Of a DNA stretch of 64,000 nt, positions 1 through 11,450 are shown one piece after another. Source of the stretch: Prorocentrum cordatum (Eukaryota; Sar; Dinophyceae; Prorocentrales; Prorocentraceae); assembly GCA_963575745.1 (NCBI GenBank), contig CAUYUJ010016070.1:1-64000 (forward strand), given 5' to 3'. Within the stretch, counting starts at the first letter, position 1. Each line of letters opens with the position of its first letter. The notes under the pieces are model-generated. The model did no database searches. It was not told where the DNA came from and was given only the letters and a program-made list of their open reading frames with translations. The position numbers and the translations under genes are program-made.

Positions 1-75
1 AGGACGAGGAAGAGGACGACGAGGAGGAGGAGGAGGAGGAGGAGGAGGAGGAGGAGGAGGAGGAGGAGGAGGGCC
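1..75. repeat. (GGA)n microsatellite, truncated by window edge
   Basis: Nearly pure GGA triplets with a few GAC/GAA interruptions run from the window edge. The tract encodes only poly-Glu/Gly/Arg in its frames. Between here and about 1080 I see no gene. A GGA-rich stretch lies at 320-360 and mixed sequence elsewhere. Confidence 0.9.
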
Positions 76-159
76 GGTCGAGGAATCGGCGGCCCGGCAG
101 CAAGCAGGAGGAGGAGGTGGTGGGGGGGGAGGCGTCGGGGTCGGCAAACAGGGGGTGAT

Positions 160-320
160 GACAGGGGGGGGGATATCAGGGCGGGGGCCATGAGATCTCC
201 ACAAATTTCATGGCGCCTATCCTGATTTCAATGCGTCCCTGGCCCCCCCTGAGCCGCGCATTTGCCGCCGGCCATGATTTGCGCCCCCCCCCTCTTGGAC
301 GCCTCCCTCTCGGCCGCCCC
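160..320 (+). repeat. Dispersed repeat S, copy without insertion
   Basis: The segment around 170-325 (GGGCGGGGGCCATGA, then GGCGCCTATCCTGATTTC, then TTTGCCGCCGGCCATGAT) is related to 15880-15962 joined to 16180-16255. Element D2 sits between those two halves, so this copy acts as a related empty site for D2. Confidence 0.55.
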
Positions 321-1077
321 CGGAGAAGAAGGACAAGGAGAAGGAGGAGCAGCGGGAGGAGGTGAGGGACAAGGTCGGCCTTCCTCCTCAACCTCGGGGG
401 CGCAAAGGCGACCGCGCTCCTCGCGAGGCGAAGCGCTTGCTCCCATCGGGGGGGCGCACAGGAGGCGTGCGCGGGAGGAGAATCGCCATGGAGGAGATGG
501 GTCCCGAGGGAGAGGATTTCCAAGGCTTCTGTCCGTCTTCTGGGTTCCCGGTGCCCTCCCCATGGCCGCGGGGCCGTCAGATTGGGATGAATCGGGAGGG
601 CCTAGGATCCCAGGGTCAGGTTCCTTTTGGAACCGTTCTTTTCATGCTAAGGGAGAGCGGGGGGCATAGGGGGAAGGAGGAAGAGGAGGAGGAGGAATAG
701 CAGGAAACGGATGCCGTAGGCGTCGGGTACGGCCACCAGAAGCGGGAAGAACGGTGCAGGGGCAGCTTGCTAAGACATTAGGATAATTCGACTCCTCCTC
801 TTGCTCGTTGTGTGTGTCGTCGTCATCGTCTTCCTCATGTTCATCATCATCATTTCCGTGGCTTGCCCCATCCCGCTCCACGTCCTTATCCCCCCCCCTC
901 CCCCCTCATCGACCCTGAGGCATTGTCGGCCGCGTACTGGGCTGCCCGCCTATCAGCCTCCTCCTCCTCCTCCTTCTCTTCCTCGTCTTCCTCCGCCTGA
1001 CTCATGCTTGTCTTCCTCGCCCTCCTCTTCCTTTTTCCGTTGCACAGGCGTTGGTGGGACGGCCGCTGCATCATCAT

Positions 1078-1335
1078 AGTCCTCCTCCTCCTCCTCCTCC
1101 TGCTCCTCCTCCTCCTCCTCCTCCTCCCCCCTCCTCCTCCCTTCCTCCTCCCCTCCCTCCTCCTCCTCCTCCCCTTCCTCCCCCCCCCTCCTCTCCACCT
1201 CCTCCTCCCTCCCCTCCCCTCCTCCTCCTCCTCCTCCTCCTCCTCCTCCTCCTCTTTCTCTTCCTCCTCCTCCTCCTCCTCCTCCTGCTCCTCCTCCTCC
1301 TCCTCCTCCTCCTCCTCCTCCTCCTCCTCCTATCT
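1078..1335. repeat. (TCC)n microsatellite tract
   Basis: About 250 bp of TCC triplets with CCC and TTC interruptions. It is a polypyrimidine strand with mirror symmetry. The poly-Leu/Ser/Pro frames on it are not genes. Confidence 0.95.
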
Positions 1336-1814
1336 CTGCCGAGAGGGGCGAGGGGAAGGCATTGTCAACTTCTATCGGGCCCCGACATCACCAGCCTCCA
1401 AGGCCAGGCGCGCCCGCAGGGAGGAGAAACAGTAGGAGGAGGGAGGGGTAGGAGGAGAAAGAGAGAACGGAGAAGTCGTCCTGGTCGTCGTTGTCTCAAA
1501 GGAGGCATTTCGACCCGATGATATTCGAGTCGCGGTTATTGCTGTTTGTTACGTTGTCATGGTGGTTTATTATGTTGCCTTGGACCTGAAGTTGTCCAGT
1601 GGGTAAGAGGGGCAGGATGAGAAGGAGAACGCGGAGAAGGCGGAGGGAGAGGGGGAGTAGGTGCTCTCGCGCCATGTCTGACATCAGACCCCTCCCGCCC
1701 ATCCCTTCCCATTGCGTTGAACAGTTACACGTCCGCCGGCCAGGGTGCCAGTGAGGGGCTTGGTTCCCGAAACGACCCCGTCGTGTACGACGCAAAAGAA
1801 AGGGGGGCACATTG

Positions 1815-1995
1815 GAAAAGGAGGAGGGGGAGGAGGAGGAGGAGGAGGAGGAGGAGGAGGAGGAGGAAGAGGGGCAGAGAGGGGAGGAGGAGGAGGAGGA
1901 GGAGGAGGAGGAGGAGGAGGAGGAGGAGGAGGGGGAGTAGGAGGAGGAGGAGGAGGAGGAGGAGGAGGAGGAGGAGGAGGAGGAGGGGGAGGTTT
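1815..1995. repeat. (GGA)n microsatellite tract
   Basis: About 180 bp of GGA triplets. The flanks 1340-1815 and 1995-2550 hold no recognisable gene. Confidence 0.95.
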
Positions 1996-2169
1996 CGGAT
2001 GAGCAGGAGGCAAATCAGGAAAACGTGAGGAAGAAGGAGGAGCAGCAATGGGAGAAGTGGTTTTCAGCGGCGCTGGCTTGGATCAAGAGCGGCTTGGAGA
2101 GTGAAACTGTCTCTGTGCGTCTGTTAACCTGTAAGGTTGTAGATCTGTTGGTGATGCCAGTGGCAGGGA

Positions 2170-2500
2170 AGTCCCAGCGCAAGCCCGAGAATGTAAGATG
2201 GTGGTCATTGGGGGTTCGGCACCCGACCAGTGATTTTCGAGTTGCTCGGAAGCTACCGGGCAAATGCTAGAAATCATTGTTCTATGTCGGTCGTTGTTCG
2301 CAAACAGATGGCGTGCACAGGTGGCCCGACCTAATTTGGTGATTTGGGGGGTGCTCGGAAACGTACCAGCAGCCGAAAGACATCACAGTTCCAGGTCGGG
2401 CAATGTTTGCCAAGAGATGGCGTGCACACGGTGTCTGATTCCACTCGGTGATGTTGGGTTCGCTCGGAGGGGACTGCCGAGCACAGTCGGCAGACACCGA
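2170..2500 (+). repeat. Degenerate tandem repeat, about 115-120 bp unit
   Basis: Motifs such as GATGGCGTGCACA, GTGATTT/GTGATGTTGG followed by GCTCGGA, and AGGTCGGGCAATG/TGTCGGTCGTTG recur two to three times with heavy divergence. No coding support. Confidence 0.4.
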
Positions 2501-2529
2501 TGTGTTTGGCGTCGTCTGCCACTCCGAGC

Positions 2530-3400
2530 ACCGGGCCTCCTCTTCCTCGTACTCCTTTTCCTCCTTCTCCTCCTCCTCCTCCTCCTCCTCCTCCTCCTCC
2601 TCCGCCCTCCTCCTCCCTCCTCCTCGCCCTCCTCCTCCTCCACCTCCTCACCCTTCTCCCCCTCCTCCTCCTCCTCCTCTTTCTCCTCATCCTCCTCCTC
2701 CTCCTCCTCCTCCTCCTCCTCCTCCTCCTCCTACCTCCTCCTCCTCCTCCTCCTCCCCTCCTCCTCCTCCTCCTCCTCCTCCGCCTCCCTACCTCCTCCT
2801 CCTCCTCCTCCTCCTCCTGCTCCTCCTCCCTCCTGCTCCTCCTCCTCCTCCTCCCCCTCTCTCTCCTCCCCCTCCTCCACATCCTCCTCCTCCTTCTCTC
2901 CTCCTCCTCCTCCTCCTCCTCCTCCTCCTCCTCCCCCTCTCCCCTCCTCCACCTCCTCCTCCTCCTTCTCCTCCTTCCTCCTCCTCTTCTCCTTGTACTC
3001 CTCCTTCTTCGCTCCTCACCTCCCTTAGAAAAAAATGCACGCTTTTCCCTCCTCCTCCTCCTCTCCTCCTCCTCCTTCTCCTCCTCCTCCTCCTCCTCCT
3101 TCTTCTCTTCCTTGTACTCCTTTCCCTCGTTCTCCTCCTCCTCCTCCTTCTGCTTCTGCTGTGCTCCCCGCTGCTCGGGCCGCCCGCCGCTCGGCGCTGG
3201 CGGGGTGCGCCGGGCTTTGCGTCGTCCGCCGCGCCGGGCACGAGCCTCTTCTTCCTGTTTTCCTCCTTCTCCTTCTCCTTCTTCTCCTCCTCCTTCTCTC
3301 TCTCTCTCTCTTTATCCTCTTCTCCTTATCCAGCTTCTCCTCCTTCTCCTTCTTCTCCTTATGTTATTCCTCTTCTTCCTTCTCATCCTTCTCCTCTTCC
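2530..3400. repeat. Long composite (TCC)n tract
   Basis: About 870 bp of polypyrimidine TCC/TTC triplets. Unique islands interrupt it at 3020-3045 and 3165-3245. The 3165-3245 island is GC-rich, but I cannot assign it to a gene. Confidence 0.9.
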
Positions 3401-3419
3401 TGCTCCTCCATCTGCCGTG

Positions 3420-3575
3420 TTTTCCAGTGCTCGGCGGGGGGGTCCAGGGTAGGGCCTTTCCCTTTCCACGTTTGGGCTGCATGCACCCTTTCCAGGGTTG
3501 GGCTGTTCCCTTTCCAGGATTGGGACTCGTCCTTCTCGTGTTTGGCTTTCTCGTGCTCCGCCCAACCTTGCCAGG
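3420..3575 (+). repeat. Short degenerate tandem repeat, about 40 bp unit
   Basis: Three to four diverged units share CCCTTTCCA followed by GGTTGGGCT or GATTGGGAC. Confidence 0.5.
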
Positions 3576-3619
3576 GTCGAGACACCGACCTGCAGAAGGC
3601 GGCGGGATTTCCCAGAAGC

Positions 3620-3745
3620 CTTCGCCCCTTCGGAGAAGTCTTCTCAGTCTCCAGGAAGGCGCAGAAACCTTGTCAGGAGGCTTTCGAGCCTTCTGAGAAG
3701 GCCCGCCCCTTCTCACGTCCCCCCTTCGCTCGTCGCCGAACCCTG
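3620..3745 (+). repeat. Dispersed repeat P, copy 1
   Basis: The segment containing TTCTGAGAAGGCCCGCCCCT is similar to the reverse complement of 54270-54365. In the frame shared by both copies the peptide EPSEKARPFS is kept (preceded by F here and by PS in the other copy), which may reflect old coding content rather than a living gene. Confidence 0.5.
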
Positions 3746-3857
3746 GCGCTCTTCGTGCATGCTGGATGTTCTTGCGCATGCAGGGGCAGGGTCTCCTCGG
3801 TGATCTTCTGGTTTGGGGCGTTTTGGCCGGCGGAGGGTCTCGTGTTCATGGACGACA

Positions 3858-4022
3858 TACAGTCGGGGCCCTGAAGAAGGAACCCTTTTCGTTGGGGAGG
3901 CGCTCGGTGTTCCTCAATTGTTCCACACCTTGCCCAAGGTTTTCCTTAAGCTTTCGATGGGAAGTCGAAGATTAACTTATGAAAACAGGGGCCTCGTTCC
4001 TTATTTAGGGTTCCTTAGGTCA
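3858..4022 (+). repeat. Dispersed repeat H, copy 1
   Basis: About 160 bp beginning CAGTCGGGGCCCTGAAGAAG and ending near TTCCTTATTTAGGGTTCC. It matches 59428-59590 along its whole length with point changes and small indels. Confidence 0.75.
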
Positions 4023-4149
4023 ACGCCTCGACTGTATTTCTGTCCTGGGTCTGGCTGGACCCTGACGTCCGCCGAGGTGAGCTGTTCGGTGCTCGGCGCC
4101 AGAAGTCGGGACCCCTCCCCGGAGCCCGTCTTTCCCCCCAGATCCGGTC

Positions 4150-4352
4150 ATCCCCCTCCCTCTCCTCCTCCTCCTCCTCCCTCCTCCTCCTCCTCCTCCT
4201 CCTCCTCCTCCCTCCTCCTGCCTCCTCCTCCTCCTTCCTCCTCCTCCTCCTCCTCCTCCTCCTCCTCCTCCTCCTCCTCCTCCTCCCTGCTCCTCTTCCT
4301 CCTCCTCCCTGCTCCTCCTCCTCTTCCTCCTCCTCCTCCTCCTCTTCCGCTC
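4150..4352. repeat. (TCC)n tract
   Basis: About 200 bp of TCC triplets. The flank 4352-5100 has a (GAC)n run at 4479-4524 and a diverged duplication around 4715 and 4795 (CCAATCTACTTTGAGCGC and CCAATCTATTTTCGACGC). No gene recognised. Confidence 0.9.
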
Positions 4353-5104
4353 GATGGCCCCAGAGCCTCGACCACGGGCGCCCGAGGGGCCGAGGTGGAG
4401 GCAAACCGCCGGGATGGAAGAAGGCCGAGCGTCGTTGACAGGTGCCGGGTGGCAGTCGGGCCTCGTCGGGGCGTTCGCAGACGACGACGACGACGATGAC
4501 GACGACGACGACGACGACGACGAAGACGTCTTCTTTCTCAGACGGCCCATGCCCGCGCAACCTCCCTCTGCGTGCCGCCGGGCTGGGCGAGGACCACGGC
4601 CAAGACTGGACGCGGAAACGACGGAACGTCGGAGGCAGACATCGAGGAGAAACACCCGGGCTGAAAGAATTACCCCTCGGTCGTTAAAAGTAGGTGTTTT
4701 TGGAGTCCCAGATTCCAATCTACTTTGAGCGCCTTCGTACTTCAAGGATCGAATGGCTTCCCCTTGTCCGTCCTCTTCAGGGGGCGGGCGGACACCCAAT
4801 CTATTTTCGACGCTTTCCTACTTCATGTGTCTACCTATTTCTTCCGACCGATAGGTACACCAGAGAAAAACCCAATCAGTGGATGGTTTGAAATGGGATC
4901 GATCAAGAGATCGATACGGAGGTCGACCGGGAGCCCCGGAACCCGGGAACCCACCGAAATCGGGCCGGAACCAATGACCAGGAACCGGGGAACCCAGCCG
5001 GCCACCAAAATCGGCGGGAAATGTGCGCCACATCTTGAAATTTCCGCTTGGACCCCTTCAGTGCAAGCACTGATTGGGGAATCATGTTGTCGGAGATCTG
5101 GGTG

Positions 5105-5280
5105 CAGTCACGGTAGAGTTGATAGTAAGGATGCCCGATAAGGGTGCAAGAGCCTTGGACGCCCATGCAGGAGCTTTGCGAGCGGGGCCGGCCATCGAAA
5201 GTGGTCGAGGATGGTCCGAACACGACCGAAGAGGCAAGGATGCAAGGGCAACTACCCTTTGGAAGTCGATCATTCTTACT
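5105..5280 (-). repeat. Dispersed repeat L, copy 1 (reverse)
   Basis: The reverse complement matches 21060-21240 and 39585-39770. Shared blocks include CCTTGCATCCTTGCCTC, GGCGTCCAAGG and the CATCGCGCATCC region. The family is about 180 bp; the ends are not resolved by eye. Confidence 0.65.
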
Positions 5281-5284
5281 ATCA

Positions 5285-6385
5285 GTGTGGGTGTAGGTCA
5301 GCGCGGGCTTCCTGAGCGCTGGGTCCCTCTCCCCGCACCCCTGGCGGGCTCCACCCACTGGTGGCCGAGCTCCGGCGCCGGCCCCGGAAGCCCGCGCAGG
5401 CGTCCAGGAGCTGCTGCGGCGCTCGCGTCTGCCCTGGGGGTCTTCCAGATCTGCAGGGAGGTCAGGGGCAACTTTTGGGGGAGGGGCTAGGCTCAGGGAG
5501 AACAATGGTTCGAGGTTAGGGGCTTTCGGATGCGGTCGTCGGTCCTCGTCGGTTTCCAGCCTCGGGATGCTGTCCAGCGGTTGCGCCTCGCCGAGAGCGT
5601 TCTGGGGGTGCCCGGATCGTCTGGAACGACCGCTGGAGACCCGAGTTATGACCAGAAAACAGCCAGGGGACAGGCTCAGGGGGGGGGGGATGCATCGACG
5701 CCGACAGGGGCCTGATCGCCCAGGGCCGTGCACTTTCGTTATTGGGAGCCTATCGCCAATCTTTCGGCGACGCCTCGCCGATTCCAGGGCGACGTTCCCC
5801 CCCCCAAAAGCCAGCGCACCAGAAACGTTTAGCTCTGGGCGCTGCGCGCCCTGCCGGGCAGGGATGTCTCGGCGCTGGCCGACATGTCGCCGATCTTCGT
5901 CCTCTTAAGCCGATGTCCTCGGCGCCTCAGGTCGCACGAAACGTTCGACGCGCCTCGGGGAGGACGGAACGTCCGAACCCTGCTTTGCGGGCTACGTGTC
6001 TCCTTTTCCCGTCCCGCCGTCGTCGTGGTCGTCGTCCTTCGCTTCGTCTCCAGTCCCACTTTTGCTCAGCTGTGCGCGGTACGAGATAAGCCAAGGGGTG
6101 CCTGGTGGCTTGCGCCATCGAGTTGCGCACAGCATCGGGATGCAAGAGCAAGGCGTGTCGGGACAGCGCGCGGGTTTCGGCCAGGTCCAGAGCTGCAGAG
6201 GGGCCGGAATCCCTCTGGACATCCCCCTCGTTCGGCAACTCCGAGCGCCTCCGGCGTCGAGAATCTATGTTTGCGCGCAGCACGCGCTCGGGGGCGAGGG
6301 TGGGTGGATGCTCGGCATGAGCCGCTCTTGTAGAGAAGGGGGAGGAGGCGGAGCAGTGGCAGAAGCAGCAGTAGCGGCTGGAGGA
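5285..6385. other. Unassigned region, one exon-like island
   Basis: The stretch 5297-5470 has GC-biased third positions on both strands and could hold an exon. I recognise no family. Around 5560-5640 there is weak similarity to 40330-40420 (both contain GCGTTCTGGGGGTGCC). Around 5730-5800 an inverted ATTGGGAGCCTATCGCCAAT-like segment recurs in diverged form at 21320-21350 and 24265-24285. Confidence 0.3.
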
Positions 6386-7030
6386 ATGAGGACGAGGAGG
6401 AGGAGGAAGAGGAGGAGGAGGAGGAGGAGGAGGAGGAGGAGGAGGAGGAGGAGGACGAGGAGAAAAAGAATAAGAGAAGCAGGAGGAGCAGGAGGAGCTG
6501 GGATCAGAGCTTGAGCAGAAGCAGAAGCGGCAGCGGAGGGAGAGGCGAGCAGGAGCGGCGCGCCCTCGAGAGAGCGCACCGCAGGGCAACCCCAGAGGTG
6601 GGCAAGCTGAGAGAGCCGCCACAGACAAGCTAGGCGTGCGCGAGAAGGAGATGGAGCTGCCCACGTGACAGCGCGCAGGCGCGCCTCAAAAGATGCGCGG
6701 CAATACCGTGGGAGCATCCTGCATCCATCCCTTCCCCGCTGTGCCCATAAGCGCCTCCACGTCTGGCGCACAGGAGGCAGACTCTTGGCTGTCTCCGTTT
6801 TACCCTTTCGATGCCAGGTGAGAAGAGCGAAGAGAGGTAATGAAGAAGGCACGGAAGGAGAGAAGATGAATGTGCGGCGAGGGAGGGAGGGGGGAGGAGG
6901 GAGCGTCCGGGGTGGGGATGGAGGATGGAGGAAGGGCGAAGGAGGAGGCGGAGGAGGAGGAGGAGGAGAAGGACGACGACGACGAGGACAAGGACGAGGA
7001 GGAGGGAGAGGAGGAGGACGAGGGGGACAT
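6385..7030. repeat. GGA-rich tracts flanking an unassigned island
   Basis: GGA tracts lie at 6385-6465 and 6860-7025. The island 6500-6850 has an open frame on the minus strand but no recognisable domain. Confidence 0.7.
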
Positions 7031-7114
7031 TCTGTAGCCACTGTGGACAGGGCGTCGCGGCTCCGATCTCGAGCGATCGAGGAACGTCGGGGAAGCGCAA
7101 ACATGGATCAAGGC

Positions 7115-7306
7115 TTAAGTCGGGCCTGTCCCTCTACAGGGGGATTTTCGACGAAAAATAAAACATACCCCAACAATAATCAAATAATAGTCCAAACATA
7201 GTCTGGGGACTATGTTCTGAGCATGTTTTGACCTTTTTGGTGCATGTTTGGGGTATTTTTTATTGTTCGTCGAAAATCCCCCTGTAGGGGGACACGCCCG
7301 ACATAA
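7115..7306. mobile_element. TIR element family C, copy 1, with 8-bp TSD
   Basis: It begins TTAAGTCGGGCCTGTCCC and ends with the inverted counterpart GGGGGACACGCCCGACATAA. The inverted repeats extend inward through CTACAGGGGGATTTTCGACG for about 40 bp. The interior is A/T-rich. A perfect 8-bp TSD, ATCAAGGC, lies at 7107-7114 and 7307-7314. It is too short (192 bp) to encode a transposase, so it is a non-autonomous MITE-type element. Confidence 0.9.
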
Positions 7307-7495
7307 ATCAAGGCGCGTGGATTAGCGACTGGTCTTGTTTGCGTGCAGAATCGGCCAGCTCCGTCGCCAAATCAGGCGGCACCGGCCTCGTGGATTCCGG
7401 GGGGGCCTCCCCCGATCTGTGGATCTGGCGCGCACGCGCCAGATCCTCGGATCCGTGGTCCATGTCGGCGCGTGCCCGAACAGCTGCGGCCTGCG

Positions 7496-10400
7496 ATGTG
7501 CATCCTGGTGGTGGCCATCGGCTGCCACCCGGCGTACCCGCTCATGTGATCGTTTTCTTATTCATTGGTTTGCCGATCGGCGCGGGCCCCCCAACCCCCC
7601 CCCTCCCCCCCGCCCATGGAGTAGATCTTGGCTGTTTTTGTTGGCGCCTGCTTCGAGCGGGTGGAATCCCCCCCAGAGGCAGCACTCTCGCAAACAGTCG
7701 CACTGAGCAGAAGTCTGGAGCCAGACCCCCCCCTTCCCACCCACCCTTTCTGCCCGATGTCGAAACGCCGAATAAAAGAACGCTCACCATCTGCGCCCAC
7801 AACCGCGACGAGAGCCGCGACCGGCCCTCATCCGGCGACCGCCTGGAGCCAGAGACGGGGCTGGTCTGCGGCCGCGACCTGCGGGCCGGGGGCTGCGTGA
7901 TGGGCCTGCACTCCAGCCTTGGCGGCGCGCAGGAGGGAGACTGCGCTGGCTCGAGGGTTTCTCCGAAGGGCTTGGGCGACCCGTCCGCCTCCTCCTCCGT
8001 CTCCTCCTCCTCCTCCTCCTCCTCCTCCACCTCCTCCTCCTCCTCCTTCCTTCCTCCTCCTCCCTCCTCCTCTCCTCCTCCTCCTCCTCCTCTCACTCTC
8101 TCTCTCCACTCCTCCTCCTCCTCTCCTCCTCCTCCTCCTCCTCCTCCTCCTCCTCGCCTCCTCCTCCCTCTCCTACTCCTCTCTCCTCCTCCCTCCTCCT
8201 CCTCTCTCCTCCTCCTCATCCCCCTCCTCCTCCTCCTCCTCCCTTCCTCCTCCTCCTCCTCCTCCTCCTCCTCCTCCTCCTCCTCGGGTCGCCTACGGCC
8301 CCGGGGGAAACCGTGCAGCGCTGGCAGCCCATATCTCCGACGATCTGATACTTTTAGTGTGTCGGCCACGCGCAGAAGGGGAGTAACAAGGGGGAGGGGG
8401 GAAGGCTTCTTAGAAGCGCCCCTGCTTCTAAGAAGCCTTCACCCCTCCCCCTACCCTTTTGTGCGCGCCGCCACATGTGGGGCGTTTTCCTTCGAGTTCG
8501 GCAAGATGATTCGCAATGCCCCCCAAGCAGCGGCCGCCTCGGAAGACCCCGATCCGACGATCGAGTTTGGGGCCCAGGTCTTCGACGATGTCTATTTTGT
8601 TCACCTGGCTTTTCTTCTTCGATCTCGGCCTCCAGGGCCGATCTGGGGCGAAAAACTATTCCCAGAAAGGTAGTCGAAGAAGAAGAATAACTGCCTAAAC
8701 GTAAGCTTTTGGAGGTCCGCGCGGATTTCTCGGATCGGCGCTGGAGCCCCCTGGCGGCTCCTGCGGCACCGCCCGCCGGGCAGGAGGGGCCAGCGCCGCT
8801 CCAGAAGATCCGCGCGGACCTCGGAAAGTTTATGATTATGCCGTTTTGTCCCAACGGAAATGGTTGGGCCTGGCGAGGATGCGCCACGTTGCCGCCCGTT
8901 GCCGCCTAGTTGGCGCCCAGTGCGCTGGGTGGGTCCGAAGAGGTTTCGCCACGTTGCCGCCCGTTGCCGCCGCCTCGTGCGCTGGGTCCTTTGCCGCCTC
9001 GTTGCCGCCTCGTGCGCTGGGTGGGTCCAGCGAGGCTTCGCCACGCTGCCGCTCGTCACCGCCCGTTGCCGCCTCGTTGCCGCATCGTTCGCTGGGAGGG
9101 CCTGGCGAGGTTTCGCGACGCTGCGGCCCACCGTCGCCTCGTTGCCTTCCTGCGGCTCGCCGGGGTTTCGCCACGCTGCCGCCCGTTGCTGCTTCGTTGC
9201 CGCCTCGTGCGAAGGGTGGGCCCAGCGTGGTTTCGCCACGCTGCCGTTCGGTGCGAAATCGTTGCCTCCTCGAGCTTGCGCCGCGGACCTCGCACCACAC
9301 AGCTTTGACCACACGGCTTGCACCGCCTGGCTTACACATCCACGGCGCAGGAACCTGCGGCCTGGGGCCCACGCTGGCCAACCTTCTTCTTCTGTTGGGA
9401 GGGAGGAGGAGGAGCAGGAGGAGGAGGAGGAGGAGGAGGAGGAGGAGGAGGAGGGGAGGGGGAGGAGGAGAGGAGGAGGGCAGGAGGAGGAGGAGGAGGA
9501 GGAGGGGAGGAGGAGGCAGAGGAGGAGGGGCAGGAGGAGGAGGAGGAGGGGCAGGAGGAGGAGGTAGGAGGAGGAGGAGGAGGAGGAGGAGGAGGAGGAG
9601 GGGGGAGGGGAGGAGGAGGAGGGAGGAGGAGGAGGAGGAGAGAGGGGGAGGAGGAGGAGGAGACAAATCCTCCTGCCATGACGCCTTCCCAGATGCCTCC
9701 AACACTCAATGGGGAAATTCCCCTGTCTCTTTCAGAGGCCGCCCCCTCCCTCGCCCCACGCCCTTCCTAATGGGCCTGTTTTCCACCACCGCCTCCATAA
9801 GTTGGAGGGGGAGGAGGTCCTCCTCCATCTCTTCCTCCTCCTCCTCCTCCTCCTCCTTCTCTTCCTCTCTTCGTCCTCCTCCTCCTCCTCCTCTCTCCTC
9901 CTCCTCCTCATCCCCCTCCTCCTCCTCCTCCTCCTCCTCCTCATCCTCCTCATCCTCCCCCTCCAACTTATGGTGGTGGTGGTGGAAAACAGGCCCAACA
10001 CTCCCTGCGCGTGCCGCCAGCCAGCTCGGGGAACTTCGCTGCACTCACCAACGTCCGCACGAGGCACAAGCGGGACCCCGCCACGGTGACGTCCCGCGGG
10101 CGGTTGGTCGAGCACCTCGCCTGCGGGCGCAGCCCGAAACTCTCGAGATACATCGACGAGCACTTGCTGGACCCCTTCCACGTCGTGTGCGGCAACGCCT
10201 TCGCAGTCGAAGGAGGAACAACTGCATAAAGACGGCCTTTCGGAGCACCGCGCGAAGTTCCCGGATCGGCGCTGGACCCCCCTGGCGGCGCCTGCAGCGC
10301 CGCCCCTGGCGTGCTCCGCGCGCCAGAGAGGGCCCAGCGCCGATCCAAGAAATTAGCGTGGACCTCCGAAAGGTTATGCTTATGCAGTTTCTTCCTCCTC

Positions 10401-11414
10401 TATCGGATGATCCGCGCGTGCAGTACTCCTGGTGTTGCCCCGAGGAAGATGAGGATGGCAGCTTGGTCCGCTTCGCGACCGGGCCCGTGCAGGAGGTCCG
10501 CCAGGGAGTCTTCGTGGTCTCGAACGAGAACCGCGCGGCCGGCAGCGGGGCGTGGCCCAAGTGCAGCTGGCTCCGGGAGCGGGTGGCGGGCTTCATGGCG
10601 GCACTGCCGCTGGCACCGCCGCCGCCAGTGGAGGCCGTGCACGCTGGGATCGCAGAGATCATGGGGCAGTTCGACGTGCCAGGGATCGAGCCGCCCGCGA
10701 AACTGCCAGACCACTTCACGCCTCGTCAGGAGGGGCTGCTGCACACGGGCCCGTTCTGCCCGTGGCGCGCCGACTTCCCGCACTTCGGCACGGTCTCGCA
10801 GCGAGTTCTGATACGCGGTTCCGGTGCGGTCCGGTACTACCATCGCTCCACCAACGTGGGATCTGGGGAGGACGGCGCACGTTACCGATCGGGCAGGTCC
10901 AGGGCGACGAGGGGTCCCAGAAGGCCCCACGAGGCGCCCAGGAGGCCCCAAGCGGCCCCCAAGAGGCCCCCAAGAGGCCCCAACAGGCCCCCGAGGGGCC
11001 CGCAAGAGGCCCCAAGAGGCCCCCGAACGGCCCCCAAGAGTTATCCAAACTGCCTCCAAGAGTTATGATGCTCCAACCTACGTTAGCCTTGATCACCAGA
11101 AAGAATTTCGAGCGCCAGAACAAGTACCGAAACTCAAAGGGTTTCACGTGTCGGGCCCCGGGAGATACTCGCCCGACACTGTTTCGACACTGTTTCGACA
11201 CTTTTCCGGGTGCTCGAAATTATTTCTGGGATGTGGTCCTTAAGCAGGATGGGAACAACATAATCCAAAAGGCCCCCGCGAGGCCTTCCACGAGATCCCA
11301 ACGAACGCCCAGTAGGCTCCACACCACAGCCCAGGCACGCTCTCGGAGCGTTCCGCATCGCTCTGGGACGCCCGCGGCGCCCGCTGCGTCTTCTGGATTC
11401 ACCAGCTCACAGAG

Positions 11415-11450
<36 letters not shown>

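Noticed and set aside
1004-1521. Long open frames of poly-Leu, poly-Pro or poly-Ser (also at 2448-3696, 7919-8386, 22828-23753, 35180-36652, 53090-55049, 58459-59352)
   Set aside because: They are all three frames of TCC/GGA triplets; stops are absent by composition and no domain is present.
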